A stretch of 64,000 nucleotides of DNA. Origin: Leifsonia sp. AK011. Lineage in GTDB: Bacteria > Actinomycetota > Actinomycetes > Actinomycetales > Microbacteriaceae. Position numbers and translations under genes: made by a program. This document shows positions 1-9,768 of this stretch, piece after piece (within the stretch, counting starts at the first letter, position 1; each line of letters starts with the position of its first letter). Where the stretch lies: the NCBI RefSeq assembly GCF_013410945.1, contig NZ_JACCCH010000001.1, positions 1 to 64,000 of the forward strand, read 5' to 3'. The notes beneath the pieces were generated by a model. It was not told where the DNA came from. It worked only from the letters and a program-made list of their open reading frames with translations, and searched no databases.

Positions 1-121
1 TCCTTGAATTGAATGTGAAATGCAAAACGACCATCAACAAGAAGGAGGCAACAGGCAGAAACCCGGGATAACCACTTCGTCCTCATTGACGTCTCATGCA
101 ACATAAGCACTGGGGTGTGGG

Positions 122-150
122 TTGTCAATAATGCATAAGATGTGGATAAT
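122..150 (+). promoter_or_regulatory. Promoter of the xylose operon
   Basis: TTGTCA (122-127) and GATAAT (145-150) are separated by exactly 17 bases, a near-consensus housekeeping promoter. Transcription would start near 157 and leave a leader of about 125 nt before the ATPase start codon. Positions 1-121 contain no convincing gene. The first bases read CAAGGA on the minus strand, which could be the ribosome site of a divergent gene lying just outside the window. Confidence 0.6.
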
Positions 151-193
151 CCGGCAGAAGTTGCAGGACGATCGATATTTGCCACACGCCGAG

Positions 194-250
194 CCCCAAT
201 ACTGGGGAGTCTCAGCACTCACCGCCCCCTCGCTGGCAACCCCAGTGCTG
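194..250 (+). promoter_or_regulatory. Two small hairpins in the leader of the xylose operon
   Basis: CCCCA/TGGGG (194-198 and 203-207) and CAGCACT/AGTGCTG (213-219 and 244-250) are inverted repeats in the untranslated leader. Neither is followed by a T-run. They could affect ribosome access or bind a regulator. No known riboswitch was recognised. Confidence 0.3.
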
Positions 251-282
251 CGAATTGCAGTGAGTTCTGTTATGTTGCCCTC

Positions 283-1803
283 ATGATCAAAGCCGACCAT
301 GAAACACCCCTGCTCGAGGTGAAGGGCGTCACAAAAGCCTTTGCAGGCGTGCGCGCCCTTAAAGGGGTCGACCTTTCCATCGCCCCGGGCGAGGTGCACT
401 GCATCCTCGGCCAGAACGGTGCGGGAAAGTCGACACTCATCAAGATTCTCTCCGGTGCCTACACACCTGACAAGGGCGAGTTCGTCTGGAACGGCGAAAC
501 CGTTACCATTTCGGGTCCTACCGCGGCCCTCGACCTCGGTATCGCCACGATGTACCAGGAGCTCGACGTCGTCGATGGCCTGACCGTCGCGGAGAACATC
601 TTCCTGGGCCACGAGCTCGCCACCGGCGGAATGCTGAAGGCTCGCCAGGCGAACAAGCTGACCCGTGAGCTGCTCCAGCGCCTCGGTCACGGCGACCTCT
701 CCCCCACGCGCGAGGTCGGTTCGCTCTCCGCCGCCAACAAGCAGATCGTGCAGATGGCCCGTGCCCTCTCCCACGACATCAAGCTCATCATCATGGACGA
801 GCCCTCCGCAGTGCTCGACTCCGAAGAGGTCAAGAACCTGTTCCGCGTCGTCGAGCAGCTGACCTCGCAGGGCATCGCCGTGGTGTACATCTCCCACCGT
901 CTCGACGAGATCCGCCAGATCGGTGACCGCATCTCGGTGCTCAAGGACGGCCGCAGCATGGCGAGCGGCCTCGCAGTGGCCGACACCCCGACCAAGGAGC
1001 TCGTGAAGCTCATGACGGGCCGCGACATCGAGAACGTGTTCCCGCCCGCGACGCCGGTTCCGGCCGATGCGCCGGTGGTTCTCAAGGTCGAGGACCTGGG
1101 CGCGGCTGGCATGTTCGAGGGCGTCAACTTCGAGGTTCGCGCTGGCGAGGTTGTTGGCCTTGCCGGTCTCGTCGGCTCAGGCCGTTCCGAGATCCTCGAG
1201 ACGATCTACGGCTCGATCAAGCGCACCAGCGGGACCGTGTCCCTCGAGGGCAAGGTACTCCCGGCCGGTTCGCTCAAGGCGACCGTCAACAACGGAATCG
1301 GCCTCTCCCCCGAGGAGCGCAAGAGCCAGGGCCTCCTGCTCGGCGAGCCGATCTTCAAGAACATCACGCTCTCGACGTTCTCCCGCTTCGCCGCTGGCCC
1401 GTTCCTCCGCGAGAACGCGGAGCGCAAGGTCTCCCAGGAGCAGATCGACGCGTTCGAGCTCCGCCCTGCGGACCCGGACCGCGCTGCCGGTCTTCTCTCG
1501 GGCGGAAACCAGCAGAAGATCCTCCTCGCACGCTGGGTCGTGCACGGAACGAAGGTGCTCCTGCTCGACGAGCCGACGCGTGGCGTCGACGTCGGTGCTC
1601 GCGCCGAGATTTACCAGCTCATCCGTGAGCTCACCGCTGCAGGCACGGCCGTTGTCGTGGTCTCCAGCGAGATCGAAGAGGTGCTCGGTCTTGCCGACCG
1701 GGTGCTGGTTGTCGCAGATGGACGTGTGCTCACCACCGTGGGCTCAGATGAAATTACCGAGCATGGAGTGCTCGACCTCGTAATGGAAGGAAAGGCCGCG
1801 TGA
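283..1803 (+). CDS. Sugar ABC importer, ATP-binding protein (CUT2, xylose/ribose class)
   Basis: Energises a pentose importer at the cytoplasmic face of the membrane. The protein has about 506 residues and two ABC domains. The first has Walker A GQNGAGKST (residues 43-51), a variant signature LSAANKQ and Walker B IIMDEPSAVLD. The second has the degenerate P-loop GLVGSGRSE usual in this subfamily, then LSGGNQQK and LLLDEPTRGVD. I chose the ATG at 283 because the homologous protein begins there; the open frame upstream has no family similarity, and no clear ribosome site is seen. It overlaps the permease by 4 bases and is followed by xylA and xylB, so xylose is the likely substrate. No binding-protein gene lies in this operon. 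Confidence 0.9.
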   Translation: MIKADHETPLLEVKGVTKAFAGVRALKGVDLSIAPGEVHCILGQNGAGKSTLIKILSGAYTPDKGEFVWNGETVTISGPTAALDLGIATMYQELDVVDGLTVAENIFLGHELATGGMLKARQANKLTRELLQRLGHGDLSPTREVGSLSAANKQIVQMARALSHDIKLIIMDEPSAVLDSEEVKNLFRVVEQLTSQGIAVVYISHRLDEIRQIGDRISVLKDGRSMASGLAVADTPTKELVKLMTGRDIENVFPPATPVPADAPVVLKVEDLGAAGMFEGVNFEVRAGEVVGLAGLVGSGRSEILETIYGSIKRTSGTVSLEGKVLPAGSLKATVNNGIGLSPEERKSQGLLLGEPIFKNITLSTFSRFAAGPFLRENAERKVSQEQIDAFELRPADPDRAAGLLSGGNQQKILLARWVVHGTKVLLLDEPTRGVDVGARAEIYQLIRELTAAGTAVVVVSSEIEEVLGLADRVLVVADGRVLTTVGSDEITEHGVLDLVMEGKAA

Positions 1804-2837
1804 ACACGACGACCATCGATATTGAGACTCAGGAGAAGAACGACAAGAGCTTCAAAGCTCGCTTCTCCCGCATGATGGGCACGGGTCTCGGCCGCAACCT
1901 CGGTCTGATCATGGCCCTGTTGCTCCTGGTCCTGGTGGGCTCCATCACGGGAGGCGAGCGGTTCTTCGACTTCAACAACTTCCTCACGCTCGTGCGCTTC
2001 GCCTCGATCATCGGGGTCCTGAGTATCGGCATGACCTTCGTCATCATCGGTGGCGGCATCGACCTGTCCGTCGGTTCGGTACTCGGTTTGGCTTCGGTCG
2101 TCGCGACCCTCGCGGCGGTTCAGACGTTCGCGGCCGAGACATCCTGGATCGTCATGGTTCTCATCGCCATCGCGGTCGGCGCACTCGCCGGCTTCGTCAA
2201 CGGAATCGTGATCTCCTACGGCAAGGTCGTCGCCTTCATGGCGACGCTGGCCATGCTCGTGGCAGCACGTGGTCTGGCGGAGATCCTCTCCGAGCGCCGC
2301 AGCCTCATCGTGCGCGACAACAACTTCGTTGAGGTCATCGGGCGTGGAGAGTTCCTCTTCATCCCGTCCCTCGTGTGGATCTTCATCATCGTCGCCGCGG
2401 TGGGTTGGGTGCTCCTCAACAAGACCACGTTCGGTCGCCGCACCGTCGCCATCGGTGGTAACCGTGAGGCCGCCCGTCTCGCCGGTATCAACGTGAAGCG
2501 CCACACCGTCTACCTCTACGTGCTTGCTGGCCTGGCCGCCGGTATCGGTGCGGTCATGATCCTCGGTCGCACGACCGCCGGTGTGTCCACGCACGGACAG
2601 CTCTACGAGCTCGACGCGATCGCCGCGGTGGTCGTCGGTGGAACACTCCTCGCGGGTGGTCGCGGAACGATCATCGGCACGGTTCTGGGTGTGCTCATCT
2701 TCGCGACCCTGACCAACATCTTCACCATCAACAACCTCGACACGTCGCTGCAGGCGGTTGTCAAGGGCGTCATCATCGTGCTCGCCGTCATGCTCCAGCA
2801 GGCAGTCGCAGACCGCGGCAGCGCTCGAAAGCGATAG
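1800..2837 (+). CDS. Sugar ABC importer, permease (RbsC/XylH family)
   Basis: Membrane channel of the importer, 345 residues, predicted 8-10 helices with a short cytoplasmic N-terminus. Family hallmarks are GGGIDLSVGSVLGLASV near residue 85, FGRRTVAIGGNREAARLAGI in the cytoplasmic loop that contacts the ATPase, and the Gly-rich VVVGGTLLAGGRGT before the last helices. It starts with GTG inside the ATPase stop codon (GTGA overlap) and has a GGAAGGAAAGG ribosome site, so the two are translationally coupled. The gene after it is xylA, not the binding protein usual at this place in CUT2 operons. Confidence 0.9.
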   Translation: MNTTTIDIETQEKNDKSFKARFSRMMGTGLGRNLGLIMALLLLVLVGSITGGERFFDFNNFLTLVRFASIIGVLSIGMTFVIIGGGIDLSVGSVLGLASVVATLAAVQTFAAETSWIVMVLIAIAVGALAGFVNGIVISYGKVVAFMATLAMLVAARGLAEILSERRSLIVRDNNFVEVIGRGEFLFIPSLVWIFIIVAAVGWVLLNKTTFGRRTVAIGGNREAARLAGINVKRHTVYLYVLAGLAAGIGAVMILGRTTAGVSTHGQLYELDAIAAVVVGGTLLAGGRGTIIGTVLGVLIFATLTNIFTINNLDTSLQAVVKGVIIVLAVMLQQAVADRGSARKR

Positions 2838-2885
2838 TCGAACACCGCTCGACCGGCACTCATCACAACAAGAAACAGGAACAAA

Positions 2886-4082
2886 ATGAGCTCTCTGACC
2901 CCCACCCGCGAAGACCAGTTCTCCTTCGGTCTCTGGACCTTCGGATGGCAGGCCGCCGACCCGTTCGGTGGACCGACCCGGGCGCCCGTGGACACGGTGT
3001 TCGCCGTGAACAAGCTCAGCGAGCTCGGTGCCTATGGAATGACCTTCCACGATGACGACCTCTTCCCGTTCGAGTCGACGGAGGCCGAGCGCCGCCACGA
3101 GATCGACCGCCTGAAGAAGGCTCTCGCGGACACCGGTCTGATCATCCCCATGGTCACCACCAACCTGTTCAGCCACCCGGTCTTCAAGGACGGCGGCTTC
3201 ACGTCGAACGACCGCGAGGTCCGCCGCTTCGCGATGCGCAAGGTTCTCCGCAACATCGACCTCGCCGCCGAGCTCGGTGCGAAGACGTTCGTCATGTGGG
3301 GTGGCCGCGAGGGTTCCGAGTACGACGCAGCCAAGGACATCCGCGGTGCGCTCGAGCGCTACCGCGAGGCGGTCAACTCGCTCGGTGACTACGTTGTGGA
3401 CAACGGCTACGACATCCGCTTCGCGATCGAGCCGAAGCCGAACGAGCCCCGTGGAGACATCCTGCTCCCGACGGTCGGGCACGCGATGGCCTTCATCGCC
3501 ACGCTCGAGCGCCCCGAGCTCGTGGGCCTCAACCCCGAGACCGGCCACGAGCAGATGGCTGGCCTGAACTTCACGCACGGCATCGCCCAGGCGCTGGAGC
3601 ACGGCAAGCTCTTCCACATCGACCTCAACGGCCAGCGTGGAATCAAGTACGACCAGGACCTCGTCTTCGGTCACGGCGACCTGCAGAACGCGTTCTCGCT
3701 CGTCGACCTGCTCGAGAACGGCGGCCCGAACGGCGGCCCCTCGTACACCGGCCCGCGTCACTTCGACTACAAGCCCTCGCGCACCGAGGATGAGAAGGGT
3801 GTCTGGGAGTCGGTCAAGGCCAACATGCAGATGTACCTGCTCCTCAAGGAGCGCGCCGCTGCATTCCGCGCCGACCCCGAGGTCCAGGAGGCCCTCAAGG
3901 CCGCCAAGGTCGACGAGATCTCCGTTCCCACGCTCGGCGAGGGCGAGACCTACAAGGAGCTCCTCGCTGACAAGTCCGCATTCGAGGACTTCGACGCCAC
4001 CGCCTACTTCAACGGCAAGGGCTTCGGCTTCGTTCGCCTGCAGCAGCTGGCGATGGAGCACCTCATGGGCGCGCGCGGCTAA
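2886..4082 (+). CDS. xylA: Xylose isomerase
   Basis: Converts D-xylose to D-xylulose in the cytoplasm. The 398-residue, actinobacterial-length TIM-barrel enzyme begins [20 protein letters not shown]. Active-site His55 and Asp58 lie in TFHDDD; Trp17 is in LWTFGW; metal ligands lie in [11 protein letters not shown] and [11 protein letters not shown]. The start is the ATG at 2886 with ACAGGA upstream. It lies 48 bases after the permease, consistent with co-transcription, and is followed by a strong terminator before xylB. That order suggests xylA ends the first transcript and xylB is partly separate. Confidence 0.97.
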   Translation: MSSLTPTREDQFSFGLWTFGWQAADPFGGPTRAPVDTVFAVNKLSELGAYGMTFHDDDLFPFESTEAERRHEIDRLKKALADTGLIIPMVTTNLFSHPVFKDGGFTSNDREVRRFAMRKVLRNIDLAAELGAKTFVMWGGREGSEYDAAKDIRGALERYREAVNSLGDYVVDNGYDIRFAIEPKPNEPRGDILLPTVGHAMAFIATLERPELVGLNPETGHEQMAGLNFTHGIAQALEHGKLFHIDLNGQRGIKYDQDLVFGHGDLQNAFSLVDLLENGGPNGGPSYTGPRHFDYKPSRTEDEKGVWESVKANMQMYLLLKERAAAFRADPEVQEALKAAKVDEISVPTLGEGETYKELLADKSAFEDFDATAYFNGKGFGFVRLQQLAMEHLMGARG

Positions 4083-4105
4083 CCCCTCGCACGCTCCAGA
4101 ATCGT

Positions 4106-4155
4106 CGCCCCGTCTGGGTGAGCTCCTCGGAGCCCCAGACGGGGCGGTTTTCTTT
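4106..4155 (+). terminator. Rho-independent terminator after xylA
   Basis: A perfect 13-bp stem (CGCCCCGTCTGGG at 4106-4118, its complement at 4134-4146) with a 15-base loop is followed by GTTTTCTTT. This is the cleanest intrinsic terminator in the window. xylB starts 43 bases downstream. Confidence 0.85.
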
Positions 4156-4197
4156 CACCACATCCTTCACCACCAACCAGAACCATCGGAGGTTCCC

Positions 4198-5574
4198 ATG
4201 AGTGACCGCACCCTGGTCGCCGGTGTCGACTCGTCGACCCAGTCCTGCAAAGTTGTCATCGTGGATGCCACAACCGGCGCCGTAGTACGCTCCGGCCGCG
4301 CATCCCACCCCGCCGGAACCGAGGTCGACCCCCAGGCCTGGTGGGACGCCCTCCAGGAGGCCATCGCTGGCGCGGGCGGCCTCGACGACGTGGCCGCCAT
4401 CTCGGTCGGCGGTCAGCAGCACGGCATGGTCGTGCTGGACGCGGGCGGCCGTGTCATCCGCCCCGCGCTGCTCTGGAACGACACGCGCTCGGCCCAGGCC
4501 GCCCGCGATCTCGCGGCAGAGGTACCCGACATCGTCGAGCGCACCGGATCGGTGCCCGTGGCGAGCTTCACGTCCACCAAGCTCCGCTGGTTGCGCGATG
4601 CCGAGCCCGAGAACGCGGCCCGCGTCGCCGCGGTGGCGCTCCCCCACGACTGGCTGACCTGGCGCCTGCGTGGTTTCGGTCCGGAGAACCCCCGCCTCGA
4701 CACGCTCACGACCGACCGTTCGGACGCGAGCGGCACCGGCTACTGGAACCCCACCATCGGTGACTACGACTACGAGCTGCTCACGATCGCTCTCGGCCAC
4801 GAGGCGATCGTTCCCCGGGTCATCGGCCCGTCGGACACCGCGGGAACCGTCGGCAACCTCGTTGTCGGCCCCGGTGCCGGCGACAACGCGGGCGCGGCCC
4901 TCGGTCTGGGTGCGGTTGCGGGCGACGTCGTCGTCTCGATCGGCACGAGCGGCACCGTGTTCGCCGTGACCGAGACCCCCAGTCGCGACACGAGCGGCAC
5001 CGTCGCTGGCTTCGCCGACGCGAGCGGGCTCTTCCTGCCGCTCGTCGCCACCCTCAACGCGGCACGCGTGCTCGACTCGATCTCGGCGCTCCTCGGAGTC
5101 GACCACAACGAGCTCGGACGTCTCGCGCTCGAGGCCGAGCCGGGGTCGAATGGCCTCGTGCTCCAGCCCTACTTCGAGGGAGAACGCACGCCGAACCTGC
5201 CGGATGCCACGGCAACCCTGTTCGGCATGACGCTCGCATCGACGACCCGCGACAACCTCGCACGCGCCGCGATCGAGGGTCTGCTCTGCGGTCTCGCCGC
5301 GGGACTCGACGCCCTGCGCAGCAACGGGGTCACGGCATCCCGGATCCTGCTCATCGGTGGTGCTGCCCAGAACCCCGCGGTCTCAGCGATCGCCGCGCAG
5401 GTGTTCGACGTTCCCGTGGTTGTGCCGGAGCCCGGCGAGTACGTGGCCGCTGGTGCCGCGGTTCAGGCCGCGTGGGCACTGACGGGCGAGCGCCCGGCGT
5501 GGGAGGTCCCCGTCGTCGCCGAGCCCTCGGTCGACTACCGTCCGATCATCCGCGAACAGTACTTGGCACTCTAG
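4198..5574 (+). CDS. xylB: Xylulokinase
   Basis: Phosphorylates D-xylulose to xylulose 5-phosphate for the pentose phosphate pathway. It is a 458-residue FGGY-family kinase: the N-terminal phosphate loop [12 protein letters not shown], then [11 protein letters not shown] with substrate-contact residues, [11 protein letters not shown], the catalytic-Asp block [16 protein letters not shown], and the C-terminal ATP-site block [19 protein letters not shown]. The ATG at 4198 has GGAGG 6 bases upstream. It lies behind the xylA terminator, so its expression needs read-through or an unseen promoter. Its last 29 bases overlap the 3' end of the convergent ROK repressor gene. Confidence 0.95.
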   Translation: MSDRTLVAGVDSSTQSCKVVIVDATTGAVVRSGRASHPAGTEVDPQAWWDALQEAIAGAGGLDDVAAISVGGQQHGMVVLDAGGRVIRPALLWNDTRSAQAARDLAAEVPDIVERTGSVPVASFTSTKLRWLRDAEPENAARVAAVALPHDWLTWRLRGFGPENPRLDTLTTDRSDASGTGYWNPTIGDYDYELLTIALGHEAIVPRVIGPSDTAGTVGNLVVGPGAGDNAGAALGLGAVAGDVVVSIGTSGTVFAVTETPSRDTSGTVAGFADASGLFLPLVATLNAARVLDSISALLGVDHNELGRLALEAEPGSNGLVLQPYFEGERTPNLPDATATLFGMTLASTTRDNLARAAIEGLLCGLAAGLDALRSNGVTASRILLIGGAAQNPAVSAIAAQVFDVPVVVPEPGEYVAAGAAVQAAWALTGERPAWEVPVVAEPSVDYRPIIREQYLAL

Positions 5575-6766
5575 GGGCGTTCTCCAGGATCATCCGCTCG
5601 ACGTTCGAGAACGAGAGCGCGTGGTCGAGGGCGAGGAGCGCGGCGCCGACAATGGCGGCGTCCGCTCCCGTCCTCGACTGGACGATGTGCAGTGACTCGG
5701 TGGCCAACGGCATGGAGCGCGCGTAGACGACCTCGCGGGCACCGGCGATGATGTGCTCTCCCGCCTGCGCGATGGACCCGCCGATCACGATGACCTGGGG
5801 GTTCATGAGGCTCACGCAGGTGGTGAGAACCTCACCGATGTCTCGGCCGGCCTGACGCACGGCCTGGATGGCCTGAAGGTTACCCTGCTTGACCAGTCCG
5901 ACGACCTCGGCACTCGTCTGCGACTCGATGCCCTCGACGCCCTCGGTCTCGAGGACGCGGGCGATGGCCGGTCCGGAGGCGAGCGCCTCGAGGCATCCAC
6001 GGTTTCCGCACTGGCACGGAACCTCGGCGCCGCGGCTCACGTTGATGTGCCCGATGTCACCGGCCGTGCCCTGCGCGCCGCGCTGCAGCACGCCGCCCGA
6101 GATGACTCCGGCACCGATGCCGGTCGCGACCTTGACGAAGATCAGCTGGTCGACGCCGGGCCAGGCGACGTGGCGTTCACCGAGGGCCATGATGTTGACG
6201 TCGTTGTCCACGAGCACCGGCACGTCGAAGGACTTGCCGATCCAGCCGGGAACGTCGAACTTGTCCCACCCCGGCATGATCGGCGGGTTGATGGGGCGTC
6301 CGGTGCGGTACTCGACCGGACCGGGCAGGCCGACGCCAATGGCGAGGAGATCGGAGTTCGAGTAGTCGGACTCGTCGAGGAGCTGCTGGAGCGCGGAGGT
6401 GACCCATCCGAGCAGTTCCTCCGGGCCGCGGTCGACGGTGATGGTCTTCTTGAGTTCACCGAGGATCGAGCCGGTGAGGGTCGCGAGCGCGACACGCACG
6501 TGCGATGCTCCGATGTCGACTCCCGCGACGATGCGGTGGCTGCCGGAGATGGCGAACTGGGATGATGGTCGCCCGCCGGTGGACACGGCGTCTTCGATCG
6601 GTCCGATCAGCTGCAGGTCCATGAGGGCTTCGATGCGGGCCGCAACGGTGGATCGGGCGAGCCCGGTGATCGCCGCCAACTCGCTTCGGGTGCGAGGCCT
6701 TCCATCCCGGAGGATCTGGAAAAGATCCATGGGGAGTCGAAAGGTGGGGGTAGTTATGTCAGTCAC
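5546..6766 (-). CDS. ROK-family transcriptional repressor (XylR-like)
   Basis: Probable sugar-responsive repressor of the adjoining pentose genes. It has about 406 residues: a winged helix-turn-helix at residues 10-65 ([19 protein letters not shown]), then a ROK sugar-kinase-like domain with [27 protein letters not shown] and the zinc-binding [15 protein letters not shown]. The start is uncertain. I prefer GTG at 6766, which has a -10-like TAGATT five bases upstream (near-leaderless). An ATG at 6805 would sit inside a large inverted repeat, and one at 6730 would trim the N-terminus. Its 3' end overlaps convergent xylB by 29 bases. The operator is not proved; the hairpin at 6785-6835 is a candidate. 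Confidence 0.85.
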   Translation of the reverse strand: MTDITTPTFRLPMDLFQILRDGRPRTRSELAAITGLARSTVAARIEALMDLQLIGPIEDAVSTGGRPSSQFAISGSHRIVAGVDIGASHVRVALATLTGSILGELKKTITVDRGPEELLGWVTSALQQLLDESDYSNSDLLAIGVGLPGPVEYRTGRPINPPIMPGWDKFDVPGWIGKSFDVPVLVDNDVNIMALGERHVAWPGVDQLIFVKVATGIGAGVISGGVLQRGAQGTAGDIGHINVSRGAEVPCQCGNRGCLEALASGPAIARVLETEGVEGIESQTSAEVVGLVKQGNLQAIQAVRQAGRDIGEVLTTCVSLMNPQVIVIGGSIAQAGEHIIAGAREVVYARSMPLATESLHIVQSRTGADAAIVGAALLALDHALSFSNVERMILENAPRVPSTVRG

Positions 6767-6784
6767 GTCTGAATCTAACCACAA

Positions 6785-6835
6785 ACGCCGCCGGAAGTTC
6801 GACATTTTTCTACCAATGTCGTACCCCGGCGGCGT
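6785..6835. terminator. Nested inverted repeat between importer permease and ROK gene
   Basis: An outer perfect 10-bp pair ACGCCGCCGG/CCGGCGGCGT (6785-6794, 6826-6835) encloses an inner perfect 7-bp pair CGACATT/AATGTCG (6800-6806, 6815-6821). On the minus strand it follows the permease stop and is trailed by TTTGTGG, so it may be the importer operon's terminator. The inner palindrome would also suit as a repressor operator just upstream of the ROK start. Confidence 0.6.
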
Positions 6836-6860
6836 CCGCTGGAAACGTGTTGTTTACGGG

Positions 6861-8084
6861 CTAGCGACCACCCGCACGACGCTTGTTGAAGACGTCGAAG
6901 GCGACCGCGAACAGCAGCACGAGACCCTTGACGGCCTGCTGCCATTCGATGCCGATTCCGAGGATCGACATACCGTTGTTGAGCACACCGATGATGAGAC
7001 CACCGATGATGGCGCCGCCGATGGTTCCAACACCGCCCTGCACCGCGGCTCCACCGATGAAGGCCGCCGAGATGGCCTCGAGCTCGAACCCGTCACCGGC
7101 CTTCGGGCCAGCCAGGTTGAGGCGTGCGGTGAAGACGAGACCCGCGAGCGCCGCAAGGAAGCCCATGTTGACGAAGATCCAGAAGTCGACCTGGCGGGTC
7201 TTCACGCCGGACAGCTCGGCCGCGTGGCGGTTGCCACCGATCGCGTAGATGTGGCGGCCGAAGACACTGCGGTTGGTGATGATGCCGTAGACCATGACGA
7301 GCACGGCGAGGATAATGAGCGTGATCGGGATGCCCTTGAAGGTGGCGAGCGCGTAGGCGAACGCGAGCACACCCACCGTGAGCAGAACGAGCTTGCCGAT
7401 GAACCAGCCCATGGGCTCCACGTCCTGGCCGTAGGTCTGGCGGGCGCGGCGCGACCGGATCTGCTGGACCCAGAAGCCGATGATCGCGATGACACCGATA
7501 CCCATCGTGAGCGGGTCGATCTCGAACTCGCCGAAGACGTTCGTGAGGAAGCCGTTGCCGAGTGCGCGGTACTCGACCGGGAACGAGCCGATGTTGGCGT
7601 TGCCCAGAACGACGAGCGCGAGGCCTCGGAAGATGAGCATGCCCGCGAGCGTCACGATGAACGCCGGTATACCGACGAACGCGATCCAGAAGCCCTGCCA
7701 CGCACCCACCAGCGCTCCGACAGCGAGCGAGAGGATGATCGCGAGCCACCACGGCATGCCCCAGTTCACCGCGAACACACCGGAGACCGCACCCACGAAC
7801 GCGGCGACAGAACCCACCGACAGGTCGATGTGACCGGCGACGATGACGAGCACCATACCGATCGCGAGGATCAGGATGTAGCCGTTCTGCACGATCAGGT
7901 TGGAGATGTTCTGCGGCCTCAGCAGGATGCCGTTGGTGAGGAACGAGAACAGGACAACAACCGCGACCAGGGCGAGGAAGATACCGTTCTTGCCGAGATC
8001 GGTGACGATGTGGCTGAGTGCGTTCGTGAACCGATTCCGGGGTGGCCCAACCTCTTCAACGAGTTGGGTGTCGGTGTTCGTCAT
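6861..8084 (-). CDS. Sugar ABC importer, permease (MmsB/GguB/XylH type)
   Basis: Membrane subunit of the second CUT2 importer, 407 residues. It has a cytoplasmic N-terminus of about 35 residues, about 10-12 helices, the hallmark VIVAGHIDLSVGSVAAFVGA near residue 85, a longer central cytoplasmic stretch containing QIRSRRARQTYGQ, and FGRHIYAIGGNRHAAELSGV before the last helices. The ATG has AAGGAG upstream. It is the last gene of the binding protein / ATPase / permease set, 32 bases after the ATPase. The subfamily transports several sugars. The link to araD points to L-arabinose. Confidence 0.9.
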   Translation of the reverse strand: MTNTDTQLVEEVGPPRNRFTNALSHIVTDLGKNGIFLALVAVVVLFSFLTNGILLRPQNISNLIVQNGYILILAIGMVLVIVAGHIDLSVGSVAAFVGAVSGVFAVNWGMPWWLAIILSLAVGALVGAWQGFWIAFVGIPAFIVTLAGMLIFRGLALVVLGNANIGSFPVEYRALGNGFLTNVFGEFEIDPLTMGIGVIAIIGFWVQQIRSRRARQTYGQDVEPMGWFIGKLVLLTVGVLAFAYALATFKGIPITLIILAVLVMVYGIITNRSVFGRHIYAIGGNRHAAELSGVKTRQVDFWIFVNMGFLAALAGLVFTARLNLAGPKAGDGFELEAISAAFIGGAAVQGGVGTIGGAIIGGLIIGVLNNGMSILGIGIEWQQAVKGLVLLFAVAFDVFNKRRAGGR

Positions 8085-8116
8085 AGTTCGTGTGCTCCTT
8101 GTGGGTGTGGCGAGCC

Positions 8117-9646
8117 CTAGCGGGGCGATTCCATGGTCATGAGTTTGAGGAGGGACTCGGGGTTGGCTTCCGCGATCGGAAGCTCTCCCGTGATGCGACC
8201 CTCGGAGAGTGCGTAGATGCGGTCGCAGATGCCGAGCAGCTCAGGGAGCTCCGACGAGATGACGATGATTCCCTTGCCCTCGGCGGCGAGCCGGTTGATG
8301 ATCGTGTAGATCTCGTATTTGGCACCCACGTCGATACCGCGGGTCGGTTCGTCCAGGATCAGGACGTCGGGGTCGGAGTAGATCCACTTCGACAGCACGA
8401 CCTTCTGCTGGTTACCACCGGAGAGCTTGCCCGTCTTGGCCAGCACCGTCGGCGACTTGATGTTCATGCTCTTGCGGTACTCGTTCGCGACCTTGAATTC
8501 CTCGTTGTCGTTGACGAGACCGAGACGCGAGAGCTTGCCGAGGGCGGCAGCCGAGATGTTGCGCTTGATGTCCTCGATGAGATTGAGGCCGTACGTCTTG
8601 CGATCCTCCGTGGCGTACGCGAGTCCATTGCGGATCGCCTCGGAGACCGTCTTCGTGTTGATCTCCTGGCCGTTCTTGAAGACCTTGCCCGTGATGCGCG
8701 TGCCGTAGCTGCGCCCGAAGAGGCTCATCGCGAACTCGGTGCGGCCAGCGCCCATGAGGCCGGCGATGCCGACGATCTCACCGCGACGCACGTTGAGGTT
8801 GACCTTGTCGACCACGACGCGCGTGACATCCTGCGGGTGGTGGGCTGTCCAGTCCTCGACACGCAGGATCTCGTCGCCGATGTGCGGCGTGTGATCGGGG
8901 TAGCGGTGCTCGAGGTCGCGACCGACCATGTCCTTGATGATGCGCTCTTCGGTGACATCGGTCTTGGCAATCGTCTCGATAGTCTTGCCGTCGCGGATGA
9001 CCGTGACCGAGTCGGCGATCTTCTTGATCTCGTTGAGCTTGTGGCTGATGATGATCGACGTGATGCCCTGCTCCTTGAGGTGCAGGATCAGGTCGAGCAG
9101 GTGGTCGGAGTCCTCATCGTTGAGGGCAGCGGTGGGCTCATCGAGGATGAGCAGCTTCACGCGCTTGGAGAGGGCCTTGGCGATCTCGACGAGCTGCTGC
9201 TTGCCGACGCCGATGTCCATGATGCGCGTGGTGGGGTTCTCGCGGAGGCCGACCCGCGCGAGCAGGGCGTTGGCTTCCTGGTTGGCCTTGTTCCAGTCGA
9301 TGAGACCGAAGCGGCCCTTCACCTCGTTGTTGAGGAAGATGTTCTCGGCAATCGAGAGGTAGGGGCTGAGTGCCAGCTCCTGGTGGATGATCACGATGCC
9401 CTTGGCCTCGGAATCACGGATGTCACGGAAGGCCATGACCTCGTTCTCGAAGACGATGTCGCCTTCGTAGGTTCCGTGCGGGTACACACCGGACAGAACC
9501 TTCATGAGGGTGGACTTGCCTGCACCGTTCTCGCCGCAGATGGCGTGAATCTCGCCGCGTGCCACCTCGAGGGTCACGTCCGACAGTGCCTTGACACCGG
9601 GGAAGGTCTTGGTGATCGACCGCATCTCCAGGATGTTCGTTGTCAC
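8117..9646 (-). CDS. Sugar ABC importer, ATP-binding protein (MmsA/GguA/XylG type)
   Basis: Energy-coupling subunit, 509 residues, two ABC domains. N-terminal half: Walker [10 protein letters not shown], short signature [15 protein letters not shown], Walker [14 protein letters not shown]-terminal half: degenerate P-loop [10 protein letters not shown], signature [28 protein letters not shown]. The motif [11 protein letters not shown] after the first P-loop is typical of the GguA/XylG branch and distinguishes it from the RbsA-like ATPase at the start of the window. The binding-protein gene lies upstream, separated by a strong hairpin that may lower expression of this gene relative to it. Confidence 0.92.
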   Translation of the reverse strand: MTTNILEMRSITKTFPGVKALSDVTLEVARGEIHAICGENGAGKSTLMKVLSGVYPHGTYEGDIVFENEVMAFRDIRDSEAKGIVIIHQELALSPYLSIAENIFLNNEVKGRFGLIDWNKANQEANALLARVGLRENPTTRIMDIGVGKQQLVEIAKALSKRVKLLILDEPTAALNDEDSDHLLDLILHLKEQGITSIIISHKLNEIKKIADSVTVIRDGKTIETIAKTDVTEERIIKDMVGRDLEHRYPDHTPHIGDEILRVEDWTAHHPQDVTRVVVDKVNLNVRRGEIVGIAGLMGAGRTEFAMSLFGRSYGTRITGKVFKNGQEINTKTVSEAIRNGLAYATEDRKTYGLNLIEDIKRNISAAALGKLSRLGLVNDNEEFKVANEYRKSMNIKSPTVLAKTGKLSGGNQQKVVLSKWIYSDPDVLILDEPTRGIDVGAKYEIYTIINRLAAEGKGIIVISSELPELLGICDRIYALSEGRITGELPIAEANPESLLKLMTMESPR

Positions 9647-9698
9647 GTCTGTGCCGTCTTCCTTGCTGAGGGACTTGGTAGGGGGAGCGTACTGGGGT

Positions 9699-9738
9699 GC
9701 TGGTGGTGGGGGAAGCCGTGGCCTCCCCCACCACCAGC
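9699..9738 (-). other. 15-bp perfect hairpin between binding-protein and ATPase genes
   Basis: Arms at 9699-9713 (GCTGGTGGTGGGGGA) and 9724-9738 are perfectly complementary with a 10-base loop. No T-run follows on the minus strand. It starts 30 bases after the binding-protein stop. Its position and form match intercistronic hairpins that protect the upstream message from 3' decay or partly stop transcription, giving an excess of binding protein. Confidence 0.7.
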
Positions 9739-9768
9739 GGGGTGTGTCTCAGATGAGACGACCGGGGG

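Noticed and set aside
1611-4061. Very long open frame on the minus strand opposite the ATPase, permease and xylA genes.
   Set aside because: High-GC codon usage leaves the opposite strand open. The translation is Glu/Asp/His/Arg/Val low-complexity with no family similarity, and the plus-strand genes are unmistakable.
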